Source of the DNA: JAZNBI01 sp045586995
GTDB lineage: Bacteria; Bacillota; Clostridia; Oscillospirales; CAG-272
Assembly: GCA_045586995.1 (NCBI GenBank)
Contig: JAZNBI010000066.1
Span: 1-23,488 of the forward strand
Direction of reading: 5' to 3'
Length of the DNA stretch: 23,488 bases
The notes under the pieces were generated by a model. The model saw nothing but the letters and a program-made list of their open reading frames with translations, was not told the DNA's origin and did not search any database. Positions 7,428 through 15,029 of the stretch are shown here, piece after piece. The position numbers were made by a program, and so were the translations under genes. How positions within the stretch are numbered: position 1 is the stretch's first letter; each line of letters opens with the position of its first letter.

Positions 7428-8894
7428 ATGAGTTACACCGATAAATTCAAAAAAGAAGGACTTACCTTTGACGATGTATTGCTTGTACCCGCAAAAAGTG
7501 ATGTTTTGCCTGCGGACGTTTCTTTGAAAACACGCTTGACAAATAAAATCACACTTAACATTCCGATTTTGAGCGCGGCGATGGATACGGTTACAGAGGC
7601 ACAGCTCGCTATTGCAATAGCGCGAGAGGGCGGAGCAGGTACTATACATAAAAATATGTCTATTGAGGCGCAGGCCGATAATGTTGATAGAGTAAAAAGA
7701 AGTGAGAATGGGGTCATTACCAACCCTATCTTCCTTGGCGCGGATAATTATGTATACGAAGCCGATGACCTTATGAGAAAATTCAGGATCTCGGGTGTTC
7801 CGATTTGCGATGACAAGATGAGATTGATAGGAATTTTGACAAACCGCGATATGCGCTTTATGGTTGACTATAATGTTCGCATAGCTGACGTTATGACCAA
7901 GAACAATTTGGTTACAGCTCCCGTGGGAACTACCTTGAACGAAGCCCAAGAGATTCTCAGACGTCATAAGATCGAAAAGCTCCCCATAGTAAATGATAAA
8001 AATGAGCTTAAAGGACTTATTACAATAAAGGATATCGAGAAGACAACAAAATACCCGAATTCCGCAAAGGACTCAAGAGGCCGTTTGATTTGCGGAGCGG
8101 CAATCGGTGTCACACAGGATGCGGTTGACCGCGCGAGAGCATTGCTTGATGCGGGAGCGGATTTTCTCGTGCTTGATTCCGCTCACGGTCATTCCAACAA
8201 CATAATCAAGAAAATTGATCTTATAAAAAATACATTCCCGGATTGTCAGCTTATTGCGGGAAATATTGCCACAGGCGAAGCCGCAGAGGACCTTATTAAA
8301 GCGGGAGCTGATGCCGTTAAAGCGGGAATAGGCCCCGGCTCAATCTGTACTACAAGAATTGTAGCGGGAATCGGTGTACCGCAGATAACGGCGATCTCCG
8401 ACGTAGCGGAGGTTGCTGACAAATACAACGTTCCGGTCATTGCGGACGGAGGTATAAAATACAGCGGCGACCTTACGAAAGCAATTGCCGCAGGCGCTTG
8501 CTCTATTATGATAGGTTCCTTGCTCGCGGGCTGCGATGAAAGCCCCGGAGAAGAAGAGCTTTATCAGGGAAGAAGATTTAAGGTATATCGCGGAATGGGC
8601 TCGCTTGCCGCTATGGAGAAGGGCTCTAAGGACAGATATTTCCAGGAAAATAATAAAAAGCTCGTCCCCGAAGGCGTTGAAGGACGTGTTCCGTATAAAG
8701 GACATGTTTCGGATACAATATTCCAGCTCATCGGAGGTCTTCGCTCCGGTATGGGATATTGCGGAGTAGAGAATATCGAGCTTCTCAGAAAGAATGCGCG
8801 CTTTATAAAGATTACGGGCGCAGGTCTTAGAGAATCGCATCCGCACGACATAAGCATTACAAAAGAAGCACCGAACTATTCAACTCAGGGCTGA
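7428..8894 (+). CDS. guaB: Inosine-5'-monophosphate dehydrogenase
   Basis: A 488-residue enzyme that oxidises IMP to XMP with NAD+, the committed step of GTP synthesis. The TIM-barrel catalytic domain is split by two CBS modules (about 95-205). The active-site loop GPGSICTTR carries the catalytic Cys307, and the mobile-flap region follows GMGS. GGAGG at 7417-7421 is six bases from the ATG. It is monocistronic, with a consensus promoter and a 24 bp stem terminator. I see no purine riboswitch in the roughly 30-base leader. Confidence 0.98.
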   Translation: MSYTDKFKKEGLTFDDVLLVPAKSDVLPADVSLKTRLTNKITLNIPILSAAMDTVTEAQLAIAIAREGGAGTIHKNMSIEAQADNVDRVKRSENGVITNPIFLGADNYVYEADDLMRKFRISGVPICDDKMRLIGILTNRDMRFMVDYNVRIADVMTKNNLVTAPVGTTLNEAQEILRRHKIEKLPIVNDKNELKGLITIKDIEKTTKYPNSAKDSRGRLICGAAIGVTQDAVDRARALLDAGADFLVLDSAHGHSNNIIKKIDLIKNTFPDCQLIAGNIATGEAAEDLIKAGADAVKAGIGPGSICTTRIVAGIGVPQITAISDVAEVADKYNVPVIADGGIKYSGDLTKAIAAGACSIMIGSLLAGCDESPGEEELYQGRRFKVYRGMGSLAAMEKGSKDRYFQENNKKLVPEGVEGRVPYKGHVSDTIFQLIGGLRSGMGYCGVENIELLRKNARFIKITGAGLRESHPHDISITKEAPNYSTQG

Positions 8895-8910
8895 TTAAAA
8901 GTGATCAATA

Positions 8911-8966
8911 AATTTAAAAGAACTTATGAAAGCAAAAATGCTTTCATAAGTTCTTTTAAATTTTAG
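8911..8966 (+). terminator. guaB terminator
   Basis: A perfect 24 bp inverted repeat (8911-8934 with 8939-8962) around an AAAA loop, with T-rich sequence at its 3' end, 17 bases after the guaB stop. Confidence 0.9.
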
Positions 8967-8978
8967 CTACTTAAACTA

Positions 8979-9007
8979 TTGCAAATAAGTTGAAAATGAT
9001 ATATAAT
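8979..9007 (+). promoter_or_regulatory. Promoter of the two-helix membrane protein gene
   Basis: TTGCAA (8979-8984) and TATAAT (9002-9007) with a 17-base spacer. Confidence 0.75.
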
Positions 9008-9050
9008 ATATTCATAACAAATTTGCCTGATTAAATTTTGGGGGATGAAT

Positions 9051-9722
9051 ATGATAAATTTGAAAAAAGTCAAAAGATTCGACCTGCTTGTGTGGATTGC
9101 AATATTAGTTCTTGCGGGAGTATCCGTAGGGGTTGGCTGTATCGGATTCTTTAATGCCAAATCAACCGTTACCGCAGTGTTTTTATTGGTCCTTTCGGCT
9201 TTGATACTCATTTTAGATATCCTCTTGGTTTATTTGTTGTACATTATGAAAGAGGACAGAAAAAATTATTTTCTGTACGACAGCAGACAAGGGAAGAACA
9301 TACCGATTTCTCAGCTTTCATTCAACGATATAAACAGCAAGCTTGAACTGTATATATCTCGCATCTGTCCCACAAGCATTTCTATTTGGACGGGCGAATA
9401 TTTCAACGAGTCCTTTATTTCCGGCGACAGAAAAAACTATTCCATACCGATAGCGTATAAAATGTTATACGATTTAGTTGCTCCGTCGAACGAGGATAAT
9501 ATTATTGTATTTTGGAAATCACCCGAGATCACAATAAATTTCGTTTGCAACGCTATTGCAAAAAACGGTGACAGCGATATGGCGTCAAAGCTTGTTTATT
9601 TGAGGAAAAAATGCGTCGGAGATATCGAAAAGTTAAAGGTGTTTCTTTCCGGAAATTCTCGGTATATTCAGGGAAGAATGATTAAATATATAAGAGAAAA
9701 TATAAATAAGTTTTACAAATAA
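9051..9722 (+). CDS. Uncharacterised two-helix membrane protein with a soluble C-terminal domain
   Basis: I do not recognise this 223-residue protein. A basic N-terminus (KKVKR) is followed by two hydrophobic helices at about 11-34 and 38-65. A polar region of about 155 residues follows and ends in a lysine- and arginine-rich tail. By the positive-inside rule both ends would be cytoplasmic. No catalytic motif, zinc site or repeat is evident. ATG 9051 was chosen over ATG 9045 because the G5 ribosome site at 9040-9044 is then six bases away instead of touching. The gene is isolated: its own promoter, and a terminator that begins at the stop codon. Confidence 0.8.
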   Translation: MINLKKVKRFDLLVWIAILVLAGVSVGVGCIGFFNAKSTVTAVFLLVLSALILILDILLVYLLYIMKEDRKNYFLYDSRQGKNIPISQLSFNDINSKLELYISRICPTSISIWTGEYFNESFISGDRKNYSIPIAYKMLYDLVAPSNEDNIIVFWKSPEITINFVCNAIAKNGDSDMASKLVYLRKKCVGDIEKLKVFLSGNSRYIQGRMIKYIRENINKFYK

Positions 9723-9766
9723 AATCAATAGGCATCGGATTAAAACGTCCGATGCCTATTGATTTT
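9721..9766 (+). terminator. Terminator overlapping the stop of the 9051 gene
   Basis: Nineteen-base perfect arms (9721-9739 and 9748-9766) end in TTTT. The left arm includes the last two bases of the stop codon. Confidence 0.85.
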
Positions 9767-9802
9767 GACCTCAACACCAAATTATTTTTGATATGTTAAT
9801 CG

Positions 9803-10114
9803 TTATTGAGCGTTCTTTCTCTTTTCGAAGCATTCGCTGCAATAAACAGGTCTGTCGTCTGAAGGTTGGAAAGTGATCTTTGCTTCTCCGCCGCAATCAG
9901 CGCAAACAGCTGTGAAATATTCACGCGGAGCTTTTGCTGCGTTCTTTTTTTTGTCGCGGCAAGCTTTGCAGCTCTTCGGCTTGTTCAAAAATCCTTTCTG
10001 TTTGTAGAACTCTTGTTCTCCGGCTGTGAAAACGAATTCGCATCCACATTCCTTACAAACAAGTGTTTCGTCCTGAAAAACTTCTTCAGTCTCGATCTTG
10101 ATTTCGTCGTTCAT
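9803..10114 (-). CDS. Double zinc-ribbon protein
   Basis: A 103-residue protein with two predicted zinc-binding modules. The first uses C20, C23, C49 and C52 and resembles the zf-trcl-type probable zinc-ribbon domain. The second uses C71, C74, C92 and C95 and ends in an RPVYC-x2-CF pattern. The N-terminus is acidic and the linker is basic, which would suit nucleic-acid or protein binding, but no function is established. The ATG at 10114 follows GAGGAA. It is monocistronic, on the same strand as the sigma-factor gene upstream but separated from it by a terminator. Confidence 0.85.
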   Translation of the reverse strand: MNDEIKIETEEVFQDETLVCKECGCEFVFTAGEQEFYKQKGFLNKPKSCKACRDKKKNAAKAPREYFTAVCADCGGEAKITFQPSDDRPVYCSECFEKRKNAQ

Positions 10115-10141
10115 GCTTTTTCCTCGCTTTATAAAATGGTT

Positions 10142-10170
10142 ATAATATTTTTACCCCGGACGGAGTTCAA
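10142..10170 (-). promoter_or_regulatory. Promoter of the zinc-ribbon gene
   Basis: On the minus strand TTGAAC (10165-10170) and TATTAT (10142-10147) have a 17-base spacer. A GACGG-N7-CCGTC inverted repeat (about 10159-10175) spans the -35 box and could be an operator. Confidence 0.65.
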
Positions 10171-10218
10171 CCGTCATCTTTGAAGAATCAACGCTTTTGC
10201 TTTAAGCTATTAGGGCAT

Positions 10219-10241
10219 AAAAAGACAATTATCCATTGTCT
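10219..10241 (-). terminator. Terminator of the sigma-factor gene
   Basis: AGACAAT/ATTGTCT (7 bp) around a short loop; the A5 run at 10219-10223 gives a U tract on the minus strand, 18 bases past the stop. Confidence 0.7.
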
Positions 10242-10258
10242 AACATAACTAATATGAT

Positions 10259-10846
10259 TTATTTATACAAAAGTTTTTTCAACTTGCGTCTGATTCTAAA
10301 GATTGCGTTGTCGATTGATTTTTCGTCCTTACCGAGCTTTCTTGCGGTCTCGGCAGAGGTACATCCCGACAAATAGGAACTCCAAACCTTGTTCTCGTAC
10401 GATGACAGAGATTTCTCTATCTTTTCATTCAGCATCCGCAAATTTTCCTGAGCGGATATAATGTTAAAAGGTTCTTCGGGAGCACTTATATTAAGTACTT
10501 CTTGGCTTTCGGCAGACAAAAAATCAGTGCTCTGCCGTCTGTTAAATGCTCTTATTTGGGATATAAGACGATTTGAAATGCATATTTTTGCGTATAGACC
10601 AAAACCTACTTTATCTTGTTGCAGATCGTATGCGAGCGAAGCATTATATAAAACAAGCATTGCCTCTTGTCTGAGGTCTTCGATATCTTGCTCTGACATT
10701 CGTTCGCTTTTGTAATGGTTAATGAGCGAATTTATGAGCGGATTGTAGGTAAAGAGCAATTGAGAAAAAGCTTTTTCACTGCCTGTTCTGATCTCATTTA
10801 GAAGTTCACATATTTTTTGCTCTTTGAAAGTTTCTTTTTTACCCAT
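10259..10846 (-). CDS. RNA polymerase sigma-70 family factor
   Basis: A 195-residue factor with sigma region 2 (about 28-100, including the core-binding DIEDLRQEAML segment and the -10-reading helices) and region 4 (about 146-190, helix-turn-helix SAETARKLGKDEKSIDNAIFRIRRKL). Region 3 is missing; the two halves are joined by a linker of about 45 residues. This architecture fits alternative sigma factors of the SigH/ECF-like class. No anti-sigma gene is adjacent, so control may be transcriptional. The regulon is unknown. The start at 10846 has only a weak ribosome site (GGCGGT). Confidence 0.88.
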   Translation of the reverse strand: MGKKETFKEQKICELLNEIRTGSEKAFSQLLFTYNPLINSLINHYKSERMSEQDIEDLRQEAMLVLYNASLAYDLQQDKVGFGLYAKICISNRLISQIRAFNRRQSTDFLSAESQEVLNISAPEEPFNIISAQENLRMLNEKIEKSLSSYENKVWSSYLSGCTSAETARKLGKDEKSIDNAIFRIRRKLKKLLYK

Positions 10847-10909
10847 AATTTACCGCCGTTAATATTAGCTGATTTAACAGCATATAGCTCAAATATATAG
10901 ACACTCAAT

Positions 10910-10938
10910 ATATTATAATATTTTTCAATTAATGTCAA
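10910..10938 (-). promoter_or_regulatory. Promoter of the sigma-factor gene
   Basis: On the minus strand TTGACA (10933-10938) and TAATAT (10910-10915) are spaced by 17 bases. Confidence 0.7.
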
Positions 10939-10974
10939 TAGATTTTTAACATTTTCGAAAAAAACTTAAAAAAA

Positions 10975-11142
10975 TTAACAATTTATACATATATTCGTGC
11001 GCTTTTGTTTAGAATGTTGATATATCAAACACAGCGCCGCGCTCATGATCATACCGCTCATACCGCCAACGAATGCGGCGTAAGCGATCTCCTCTGCGCT
11101 CGTGTTTTCTGCGTCGGGATTGTATGTCAGACGCTGGTACAT
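10975..11142 (-). CDS. Possible small membrane protein (55 residues)
   Basis: A short minus-strand frame from ATG 11142 to TAA at 10975. The first 20 residues are polar and acidic. One hydrophobic, glycine- and alanine-rich helix follows (about residues 21-41), then a basic tail (HSKQKR). Third codon positions are richer in G and C than in neighbouring genes. No Shine-Dalgarno sequence is visible and an in-frame stop lies four codons upstream, so it could be a decayed 3' end of a larger gene. I do not recognise it. It lies between DUF4364 and the sigma-factor promoter, on the same strand as both. Confidence 0.35.
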   Translation of the reverse strand: MYQRLTYNPDAENTSAEEIAYAAFVGGMSGMIMSAALCLIYQHSKQKRTNICINC

Positions 11143-11149
11143 AAAAGCA

Positions 11150-11194
11150 AGGAGCTAATGCTATATTTGCTCAAATGCAACGCAAAAGCTCCCA
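11150..11194. other. Inverted repeat downstream of the DUF4364 gene
   Basis: GGAGCT (11151-11156) and AGCTCC (about 11187-11192) flank 30 bases with smaller internal pairings. It lies between the DUF4364 stop and the 55-residue frame. It may end the DUF4364 transcript, but the U tract on the minus strand is broken (TTGCTTTT). Confidence 0.35.
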
Positions 11195-11217
11195 AGTTTT
11201 TATATTTTTACAGAAAA

Positions 11218-11766
11218 TCAATCAAACAAAAAATTAACATTTCCCGCAAGCAAAGCCAAAACACCGCGATATACAACGTCAGGGCGGTCGCGGAAATTAT
11301 CCTTCATGCGTTCTACTCTGTCATAGGTGTCAACTACAACGCTTATTTTGAAAATTTGTTCTTCCTTTTCTAAAAATAGGCAGTCGAGATCATATTTCCC
11401 GTCATCGCGCTTTTCGGAAACGCATTTAATTTTTATTCCTCTTTTTTTGAAATCTATATATCGAAGCGCCGCGGTAAGACTTTTGTCGAGAATCGATGAC
11501 AAAATATCACTGTTAAGCTCTCGCGCAACACATCTTCCTTTTTCGGTTACAGAATACAGCGCATCGCCGTTTTCGTCTTTTTCCTGTTTGATCAATTCAA
11601 GGTCGAGCATTTCGTTGAAGCATTCGGCAAAGTCAAGAAACATAACATAATCTGTCTGCATAACTATATCGTTAAGCGTAAAATAATCAAGAGGATAATT
11701 GATATTTTCCATTAAATAGAGTACAAATATTTTAACATTTCGCTTGCTTCCTATAACAGAACTCAT
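11218..11766 (-). CDS. DUF4364 family protein (winged-helix type)
   Basis: A 182-residue protein matching the clostridial DUF4364 family. The N-terminal half (about 1-90) has the pattern of a winged-helix DNA-binding domain with a helix, a short recognition segment and a wing ending in SVTEKGRCVA. The C-terminal half is an alpha/beta domain of unknown role. Family function is not established; a transcriptional regulator is the usual inference. GAGGT lies five bases before the ATG at 11766. It is divergent from hom, with promoters in the shared 137-base interval. Confidence 0.85.
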   Translation of the reverse strand: MSSVIGSKRNVKIFVLYLMENINYPLDYFTLNDIVMQTDYVMFLDFAECFNEMLDLELIKQEKDENGDALYSVTEKGRCVARELNSDILSSILDKSLTAALRYIDFKKRGIKIKCVSEKRDDGKYDLDCLFLEKEEQIFKISVVVDTYDRVERMKDNFRDRPDVVYRGVLALLAGNVNFLFD

Positions 11767-11798
11767 AAATTACCTCGACAATTGATTATTTTTCAATG

Positions 11799-11827
11799 AT
11801 TATAACATATTTTTATCTTTTTTTCAA
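11799..11827 (-). promoter_or_regulatory. Promoter of the DUF4364 gene
   Basis: On the minus strand TTGAAA (11822-11827) and TATAAT (11799-11804) are spaced by 17 bases. The -35 box lies only eight bases from the -35 box of the divergent hom promoter. Confidence 0.75.
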
Positions 11828-11835
11828 TAGTTTTC

Positions 11836-11864
11836 TTGCAATATTGGAAATTGTGTGGTATTAT
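11836..11864 (+). promoter_or_regulatory. Promoter of hom
   Basis: TTGCAA (11836-11841) and TATTAT (11859-11864) with a 17-base spacer. Confidence 0.7.
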
Positions 11865-11903
11865 ATTATAGAATGTTACTTGAAAAAAAAGGTTGGTGCT
11901 TTT

Positions 11904-13121
11904 ATGAAACATATTGCTATACTCGGTTTTGGCGTCGTCGGAAGCGGCGTGGCTGAGCTTATTTCGCGTAATTCCGATTTGCTCGAACGCAAATTGGGTA
12001 CGAAAATAAATATAAAATATATTCTTGATCTCAGAGAATTTCCGGACAGCCCTTTCGCGGATAAGGTCGTTCACGATTTCAATATTATTCTCAACGATCC
12101 CGAGGTTTCTATCGTTGCCGAAATGATGGGTGGTTCTCATCCGGCGTACGATTTTTCTAAGGCGTGTATTTTGGCCAAGAAAAGTGTGATTACCTCTAAT
12201 AAGGAGGTTGTTGCTAATTTTGGTGTTGAGCTCATTGAACTTGCAAAGCTCAATAACGTTAAGTATATGTTCGAAGCGAGCGTAGGTGGCGGAATTCCGG
12301 TAATACGTCCGTTGATCAATGACTTGGCTTCAAATAATATTATCAGCATTGACGGTATTTTAAACGGAACTACAAACTATATTCTCACTCAGATGGACGA
12401 GTATGGCTCGGATTTTTCGAGTGCTTTGAAAAATGCGCAGAAAAACGGCTATGCCGAAGCTAATCCCGCAGCGGATGTCGAGGGGTTGGATGCGGCGCGT
12501 AAAATCGTTATTCTTGCCTCGCTTGCATTTGGCGCAATGATAGAGCCCGCAAAAATACACGTTGAAGGAATTTCAAATATCACCTCTGAAGATATAAACA
12601 ATGCTAAAAAGCTCGGCTATGCGATTAAGCTTGTCGGTCACGCACAGCGACTCGGTGACGGGATTCTTGCTATGGTTTCTCCGCGTTTTGTGCCGATGTC
12701 GAGTCCGCTTTATACCATTAATGATGTGTTTAACGGCATACTCGTTGACAGCGATATGCTTGGCAAGGTTATGTTCTACGGCAGAGGTGCAGGTAAGCTT
12801 CCGACAGCAAGCGCGGTGGTTTCGGACCTTATAGATATAGTTGAAAGAGATAATTCGCGTTCAGTGGAAATCGGCATAAGGAGTGCAGCTGAAACCGATA
12901 TTGCTGATTTTGGTGAATATGTTTGTCGTTCGTACTTTGTTTTTGCGGGTAATGAGAGCCAAAAGGATTTGATAAAGAATATTTTCGGAGATGTGGAGTT
13001 TATCGAAGCTTCCGATAGCGGAAAATTGACCTTTATTTCACCCGAGATGAGCGAGGCAAAAGCACAAAAGATGATTTCCGAGTGTCCGCTTGAATTAAAA
13101 TCACGAATCAGACTTCTTTGA
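11904..13121 (+). CDS. hom: Homoserine dehydrogenase
   Basis: A 405-residue enzyme that reduces aspartate semialdehyde to homoserine, the branch point to threonine and methionine. The Rossmann motif G8-F-G-V-V-G-S-G15 binds NAD(P). N156-G-T-T and the E-G-L-D-A-A-R-K segment (193-200) mark the catalytic domain; D196 and K200 match the catalytic Asp/Lys pair of the family. The C-terminal region (about 340-405) is short for an ACT regulatory domain, so feedback control may be weak or altered (inference). ATG 11904 was chosen because the longer frame would start upstream of the promoter. Its 3' end overlaps the convergent symporter gene by 21 bp. Confidence 0.96.
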   Translation: MKHIAILGFGVVGSGVAELISRNSDLLERKLGTKINIKYILDLREFPDSPFADKVVHDFNIILNDPEVSIVAEMMGGSHPAYDFSKACILAKKSVITSNKEVVANFGVELIELAKLNNVKYMFEASVGGGIPVIRPLINDLASNNIISIDGILNGTTNYILTQMDEYGSDFSSALKNAQKNGYAEANPAADVEGLDAARKIVILASLAFGAMIEPAKIHVEGISNITSEDINNAKKLGYAIKLVGHAQRLGDGILAMVSPRFVPMSSPLYTINDVFNGILVDSDMLGKVMFYGRGAGKLPTASAVVSDLIDIVERDNSRSVEIGIRSAAETDIADFGEYVCRSYFVFAGNESQKDLIKNIFGDVEFIEASDSGKLTFISPEMSEAKAQKMISECPLELKSRIRLL

Positions 13122-14447
13122 ACTTAAATAATATGAGAATGTCAGGGATTTGACCTCATGCTTCATTAGGCATATTATGATAATATTTATTACCGTCATA
13201 AGCCCTATTGCAAAATCTGCCGAGGCCCAGGCAAAATCTGTTGTTATTTTTGAACCTAAAAACACGCAAAAGCTGTATATAACTATGTAAATGGTTGTAT
13301 ACAGTTTTTTCTTTGATATGTAGTTAAGCGCTTCGATCCCGTAATATGCCCAACAAACCACGGTAGCATATCCAAAGCAGAGAATAGCAATGCAAAAAAA
13401 TATTTCCGCGCCCTGACCGAGCACCGAGGAATATGCTTTTACAGTCATCATAATTGAATCCTTCCCGAATAAAATCGCCTGTTCATAGTTAACGATAATA
13501 ACAAGGGCAGTAATAGTACATAAAACTATTGTGTCTGTAAAAACCTCAAAAATACCCAAAAATCCCTGTTCAACAGGATTTTTTGAATTGGACGACGCGT
13601 GCGCTATAGGTGCAGTTCCGCATCCTGCCTCATTCGACAAAAGTCCGCGCATGGTGCCGTAACGTATTGCGCGCGAGGTTAAAAATCCCAAAACGCCGCC
13701 TGAGGCGCTTTGAAAGCTAAACGCTTCGTTAAAAATCCGATAAAAAGCTGCAGGAAGAGCGTCTTTTCTGATATAGAGAACGGCAATGGATAAAATAACG
13801 TATCCTATCGTCATGATCGGTACGAGTCGATTTGTAACCGAAACAATGCCTTTTTTTCCACCGCCTATTATAAAAAATGTAATTACAGCGAGAATTATTC
13901 CTATGGCATAGGAGGGAAGGCGCAGAGTTTGTTCAAATGCCGTCGTTATGGCATTGACTTGAATAATACACCCCATAGTCAACGAGTCTATTATGCACAG
14001 TATAGCAAATATGCCTGCGATTACAGTGCCGATAAAGGAGAAATTTTTGGCAGAAAAAAGGTCCTTTATATAATACATGGCTCCACCGCTGTATCCATTC
14101 TCATTTACACGGCGATGCGACATTGCCAAAACGATTTCTGCATATTTCAGAATCATTGCCGCAAGCGCGCTCAGCCACATCCAAAATATAGCGCCGCATC
14201 CTCCTATATATATCGCGTTTGCGACTCCGACGATATTTCCGACTCCCAAAGTTCCCGCAAGCGCGAGTGTTAAAGCTCTTAAAGGAGAAACCCCGGAGCT
14301 TGAATTTTTTCTGAAAATAGCTTTAAACATTTTTTTAGGATGGCGTATATTTATAAACCTCAACGAAACCATATAGTAAAGTCCTGCAGCTATCAGCATT
14401 ATGGGAACGATGCTTCCGAAAATATAGGTATTGATAAACTCAAGCAA
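13101..14447 (-). CDS. Sodium:alanine/glycine symporter (AGCS family)
   Basis: A 448-residue inner-membrane transporter with about ten helices. The AGCS signature region is clear: G-T-L-G-V-G-N-I-V-G-V-A at about 65-76, then the GGCGAIFWMW segment (82-91), where most relatives have GGPGA, and a KYAE motif. These proteins import alanine or glycine with Na+. The start is taken as TTG at 14447, eight bases after GGAGG (14456-14460); an in-frame TTG at 14462 would precede the ribosome site. Its 3' end overlaps hom and no terminator hairpin separates the two genes. Confidence 0.95.
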   Translation of the reverse strand: MLEFINTYIFGSIVPIMLIAAGLYYMVSLRFINIRHPKKMFKAIFRKNSSSGVSPLRALTLALAGTLGVGNIVGVANAIYIGGCGAIFWMWLSALAAMILKYAEIVLAMSHRRVNENGYSGGAMYYIKDLFSAKNFSFIGTVIAGIFAILCIIDSLTMGCIIQVNAITTAFEQTLRLPSYAIGIILAVITFFIIGGGKKGIVSVTNRLVPIMTIGYVILSIAVLYIRKDALPAAFYRIFNEAFSFQSASGGVLGFLTSRAIRYGTMRGLLSNEAGCGTAPIAHASSNSKNPVEQGFLGIFEVFTDTIVLCTITALVIIVNYEQAILFGKDSIMMTVKAYSSVLGQGAEIFFCIAILCFGYATVVCWAYYGIEALNYISKKKLYTTIYIVIYSFCVFLGSKITTDFAWASADFAIGLMTVINIIIICLMKHEVKSLTFSYYLSSKKSDS

Positions 14448-14493
14448 AATTTCCGCCTCCAAAATAAAATAATACTATATTTTATTCGCGTCG

Positions 14494-14499
14494 TGTCAA
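14494..14499 (-). promoter_or_regulatory. Possible -35 box of the AGCS gene
   Basis: TTGACA on the minus strand. The best -10 candidates are TATTAT at a 19-base spacer or TAGTAT at 16, so the pairing is uncertain. Confidence 0.4.
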
Positions 14500-14609
14500 T
14501 AAAAAGACTTATTTTTTTGTTTTTATGCAATAAGTCCGAAAATTAGCAGTTGATTGTATTGCCTCAAGAAAAATAAATGTTAAATAAATGTTAATTATTG
14601 AAAAAACTA

Positions 14610-14637
14610 TTGATTTTTCTATATTTTGGTGTAAAAT
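14610..14637 (+). promoter_or_regulatory. Promoter of groES-groEL
   Basis: TTGATT (14610-14615) and TAAAAT (14632-14637) with a 16-base spacer, immediately upstream of the CIRCE operator. Confidence 0.7.
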
Positions 14638-14648
14638 ATTCATTGAGT

Positions 14649-14675
14649 TTAGCACTCGCGATCAAAGAGTGCCAA
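14649..14675 (+). promoter_or_regulatory. CIRCE operator (HrcA binding site)
   Basis: TTAGCACTC-N9-GAGTGCCAA matches the CIRCE consensus TTAGCACTC-N9-GAGTGCTAA with one change in the right arm. It starts about 12 bases after the -10 box, where HrcA binding would block transcription of groESL until heat or unfolded protein titrates the chaperonin. Confidence 0.95.
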
Positions 14676-14724
14676 AAAATGATATTGAAACATATTTACT
14701 TAAAATATTAAGGAGGATTTAAAA

Positions 14725-15009
14725 ATGAAACTTAAACCATTGGCTGACAGAGTTGTAGTGAAGCTCGTTGATGCCGAAGAAAAAACAAAATCCGGTATAT
14801 TTTTATCTGCCGCATCACAGGAAAAACCGCAGATAGCCGAGGTTATAGCAGTCGGTCCCGGAGGAATTGTTGACGGTAAAGAGATCGTTATGACGGTTAA
14901 TGTTGGCGACAAAGTTATTACAAGCAAATATGCGGGAACAGAAGTAAAATGCGATGGCGTAGAATATAATATTGTTCGTCAGAATGACATTTTAGCTATC
15001 GTTGAATAA
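14725..15009 (+). CDS. groES: Co-chaperonin GroES
   Basis: A 94-residue protein, normal GroES length, starting with the typical MKLKPLADRVVVK strand. The mobile loop is around 19-32 and the GPGG roof-hairpin motif is at 44-47. It forms the heptameric lid of the GroEL folding chamber in the cytosol. AGGAGG lies upstream of the ATG. It is the first gene of the CIRCE-controlled groESL operon; groEL starts 20 bases after its stop. Confidence 0.98.
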   Translation: MKLKPLADRVVVKLVDAEEKTKSGIFLSAASQEKPQIAEVIAVGPGGIVDGKEIVMTVNVGDKVITSKYAGTEVKCDGVEYNIVRQNDILAIVE

Positions 15010-15029
15010 TATTGGGAGGTAATATAAAT

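Noticed and set aside
7341..7967. 208-codon minus-strand frame over the guaB start
   Set aside because: It lies antisense to the conserved guaB coding sequence and promoter, and has no ribosome site or recognisable domain.
11005..11373. Plus-strand frame between the sigma-factor and DUF4364 genes
   Set aside because: It runs antisense into DUF4364 and over the 55-codon minus-strand frame; its composition is cysteine- and histidine-rich and not protein-like.
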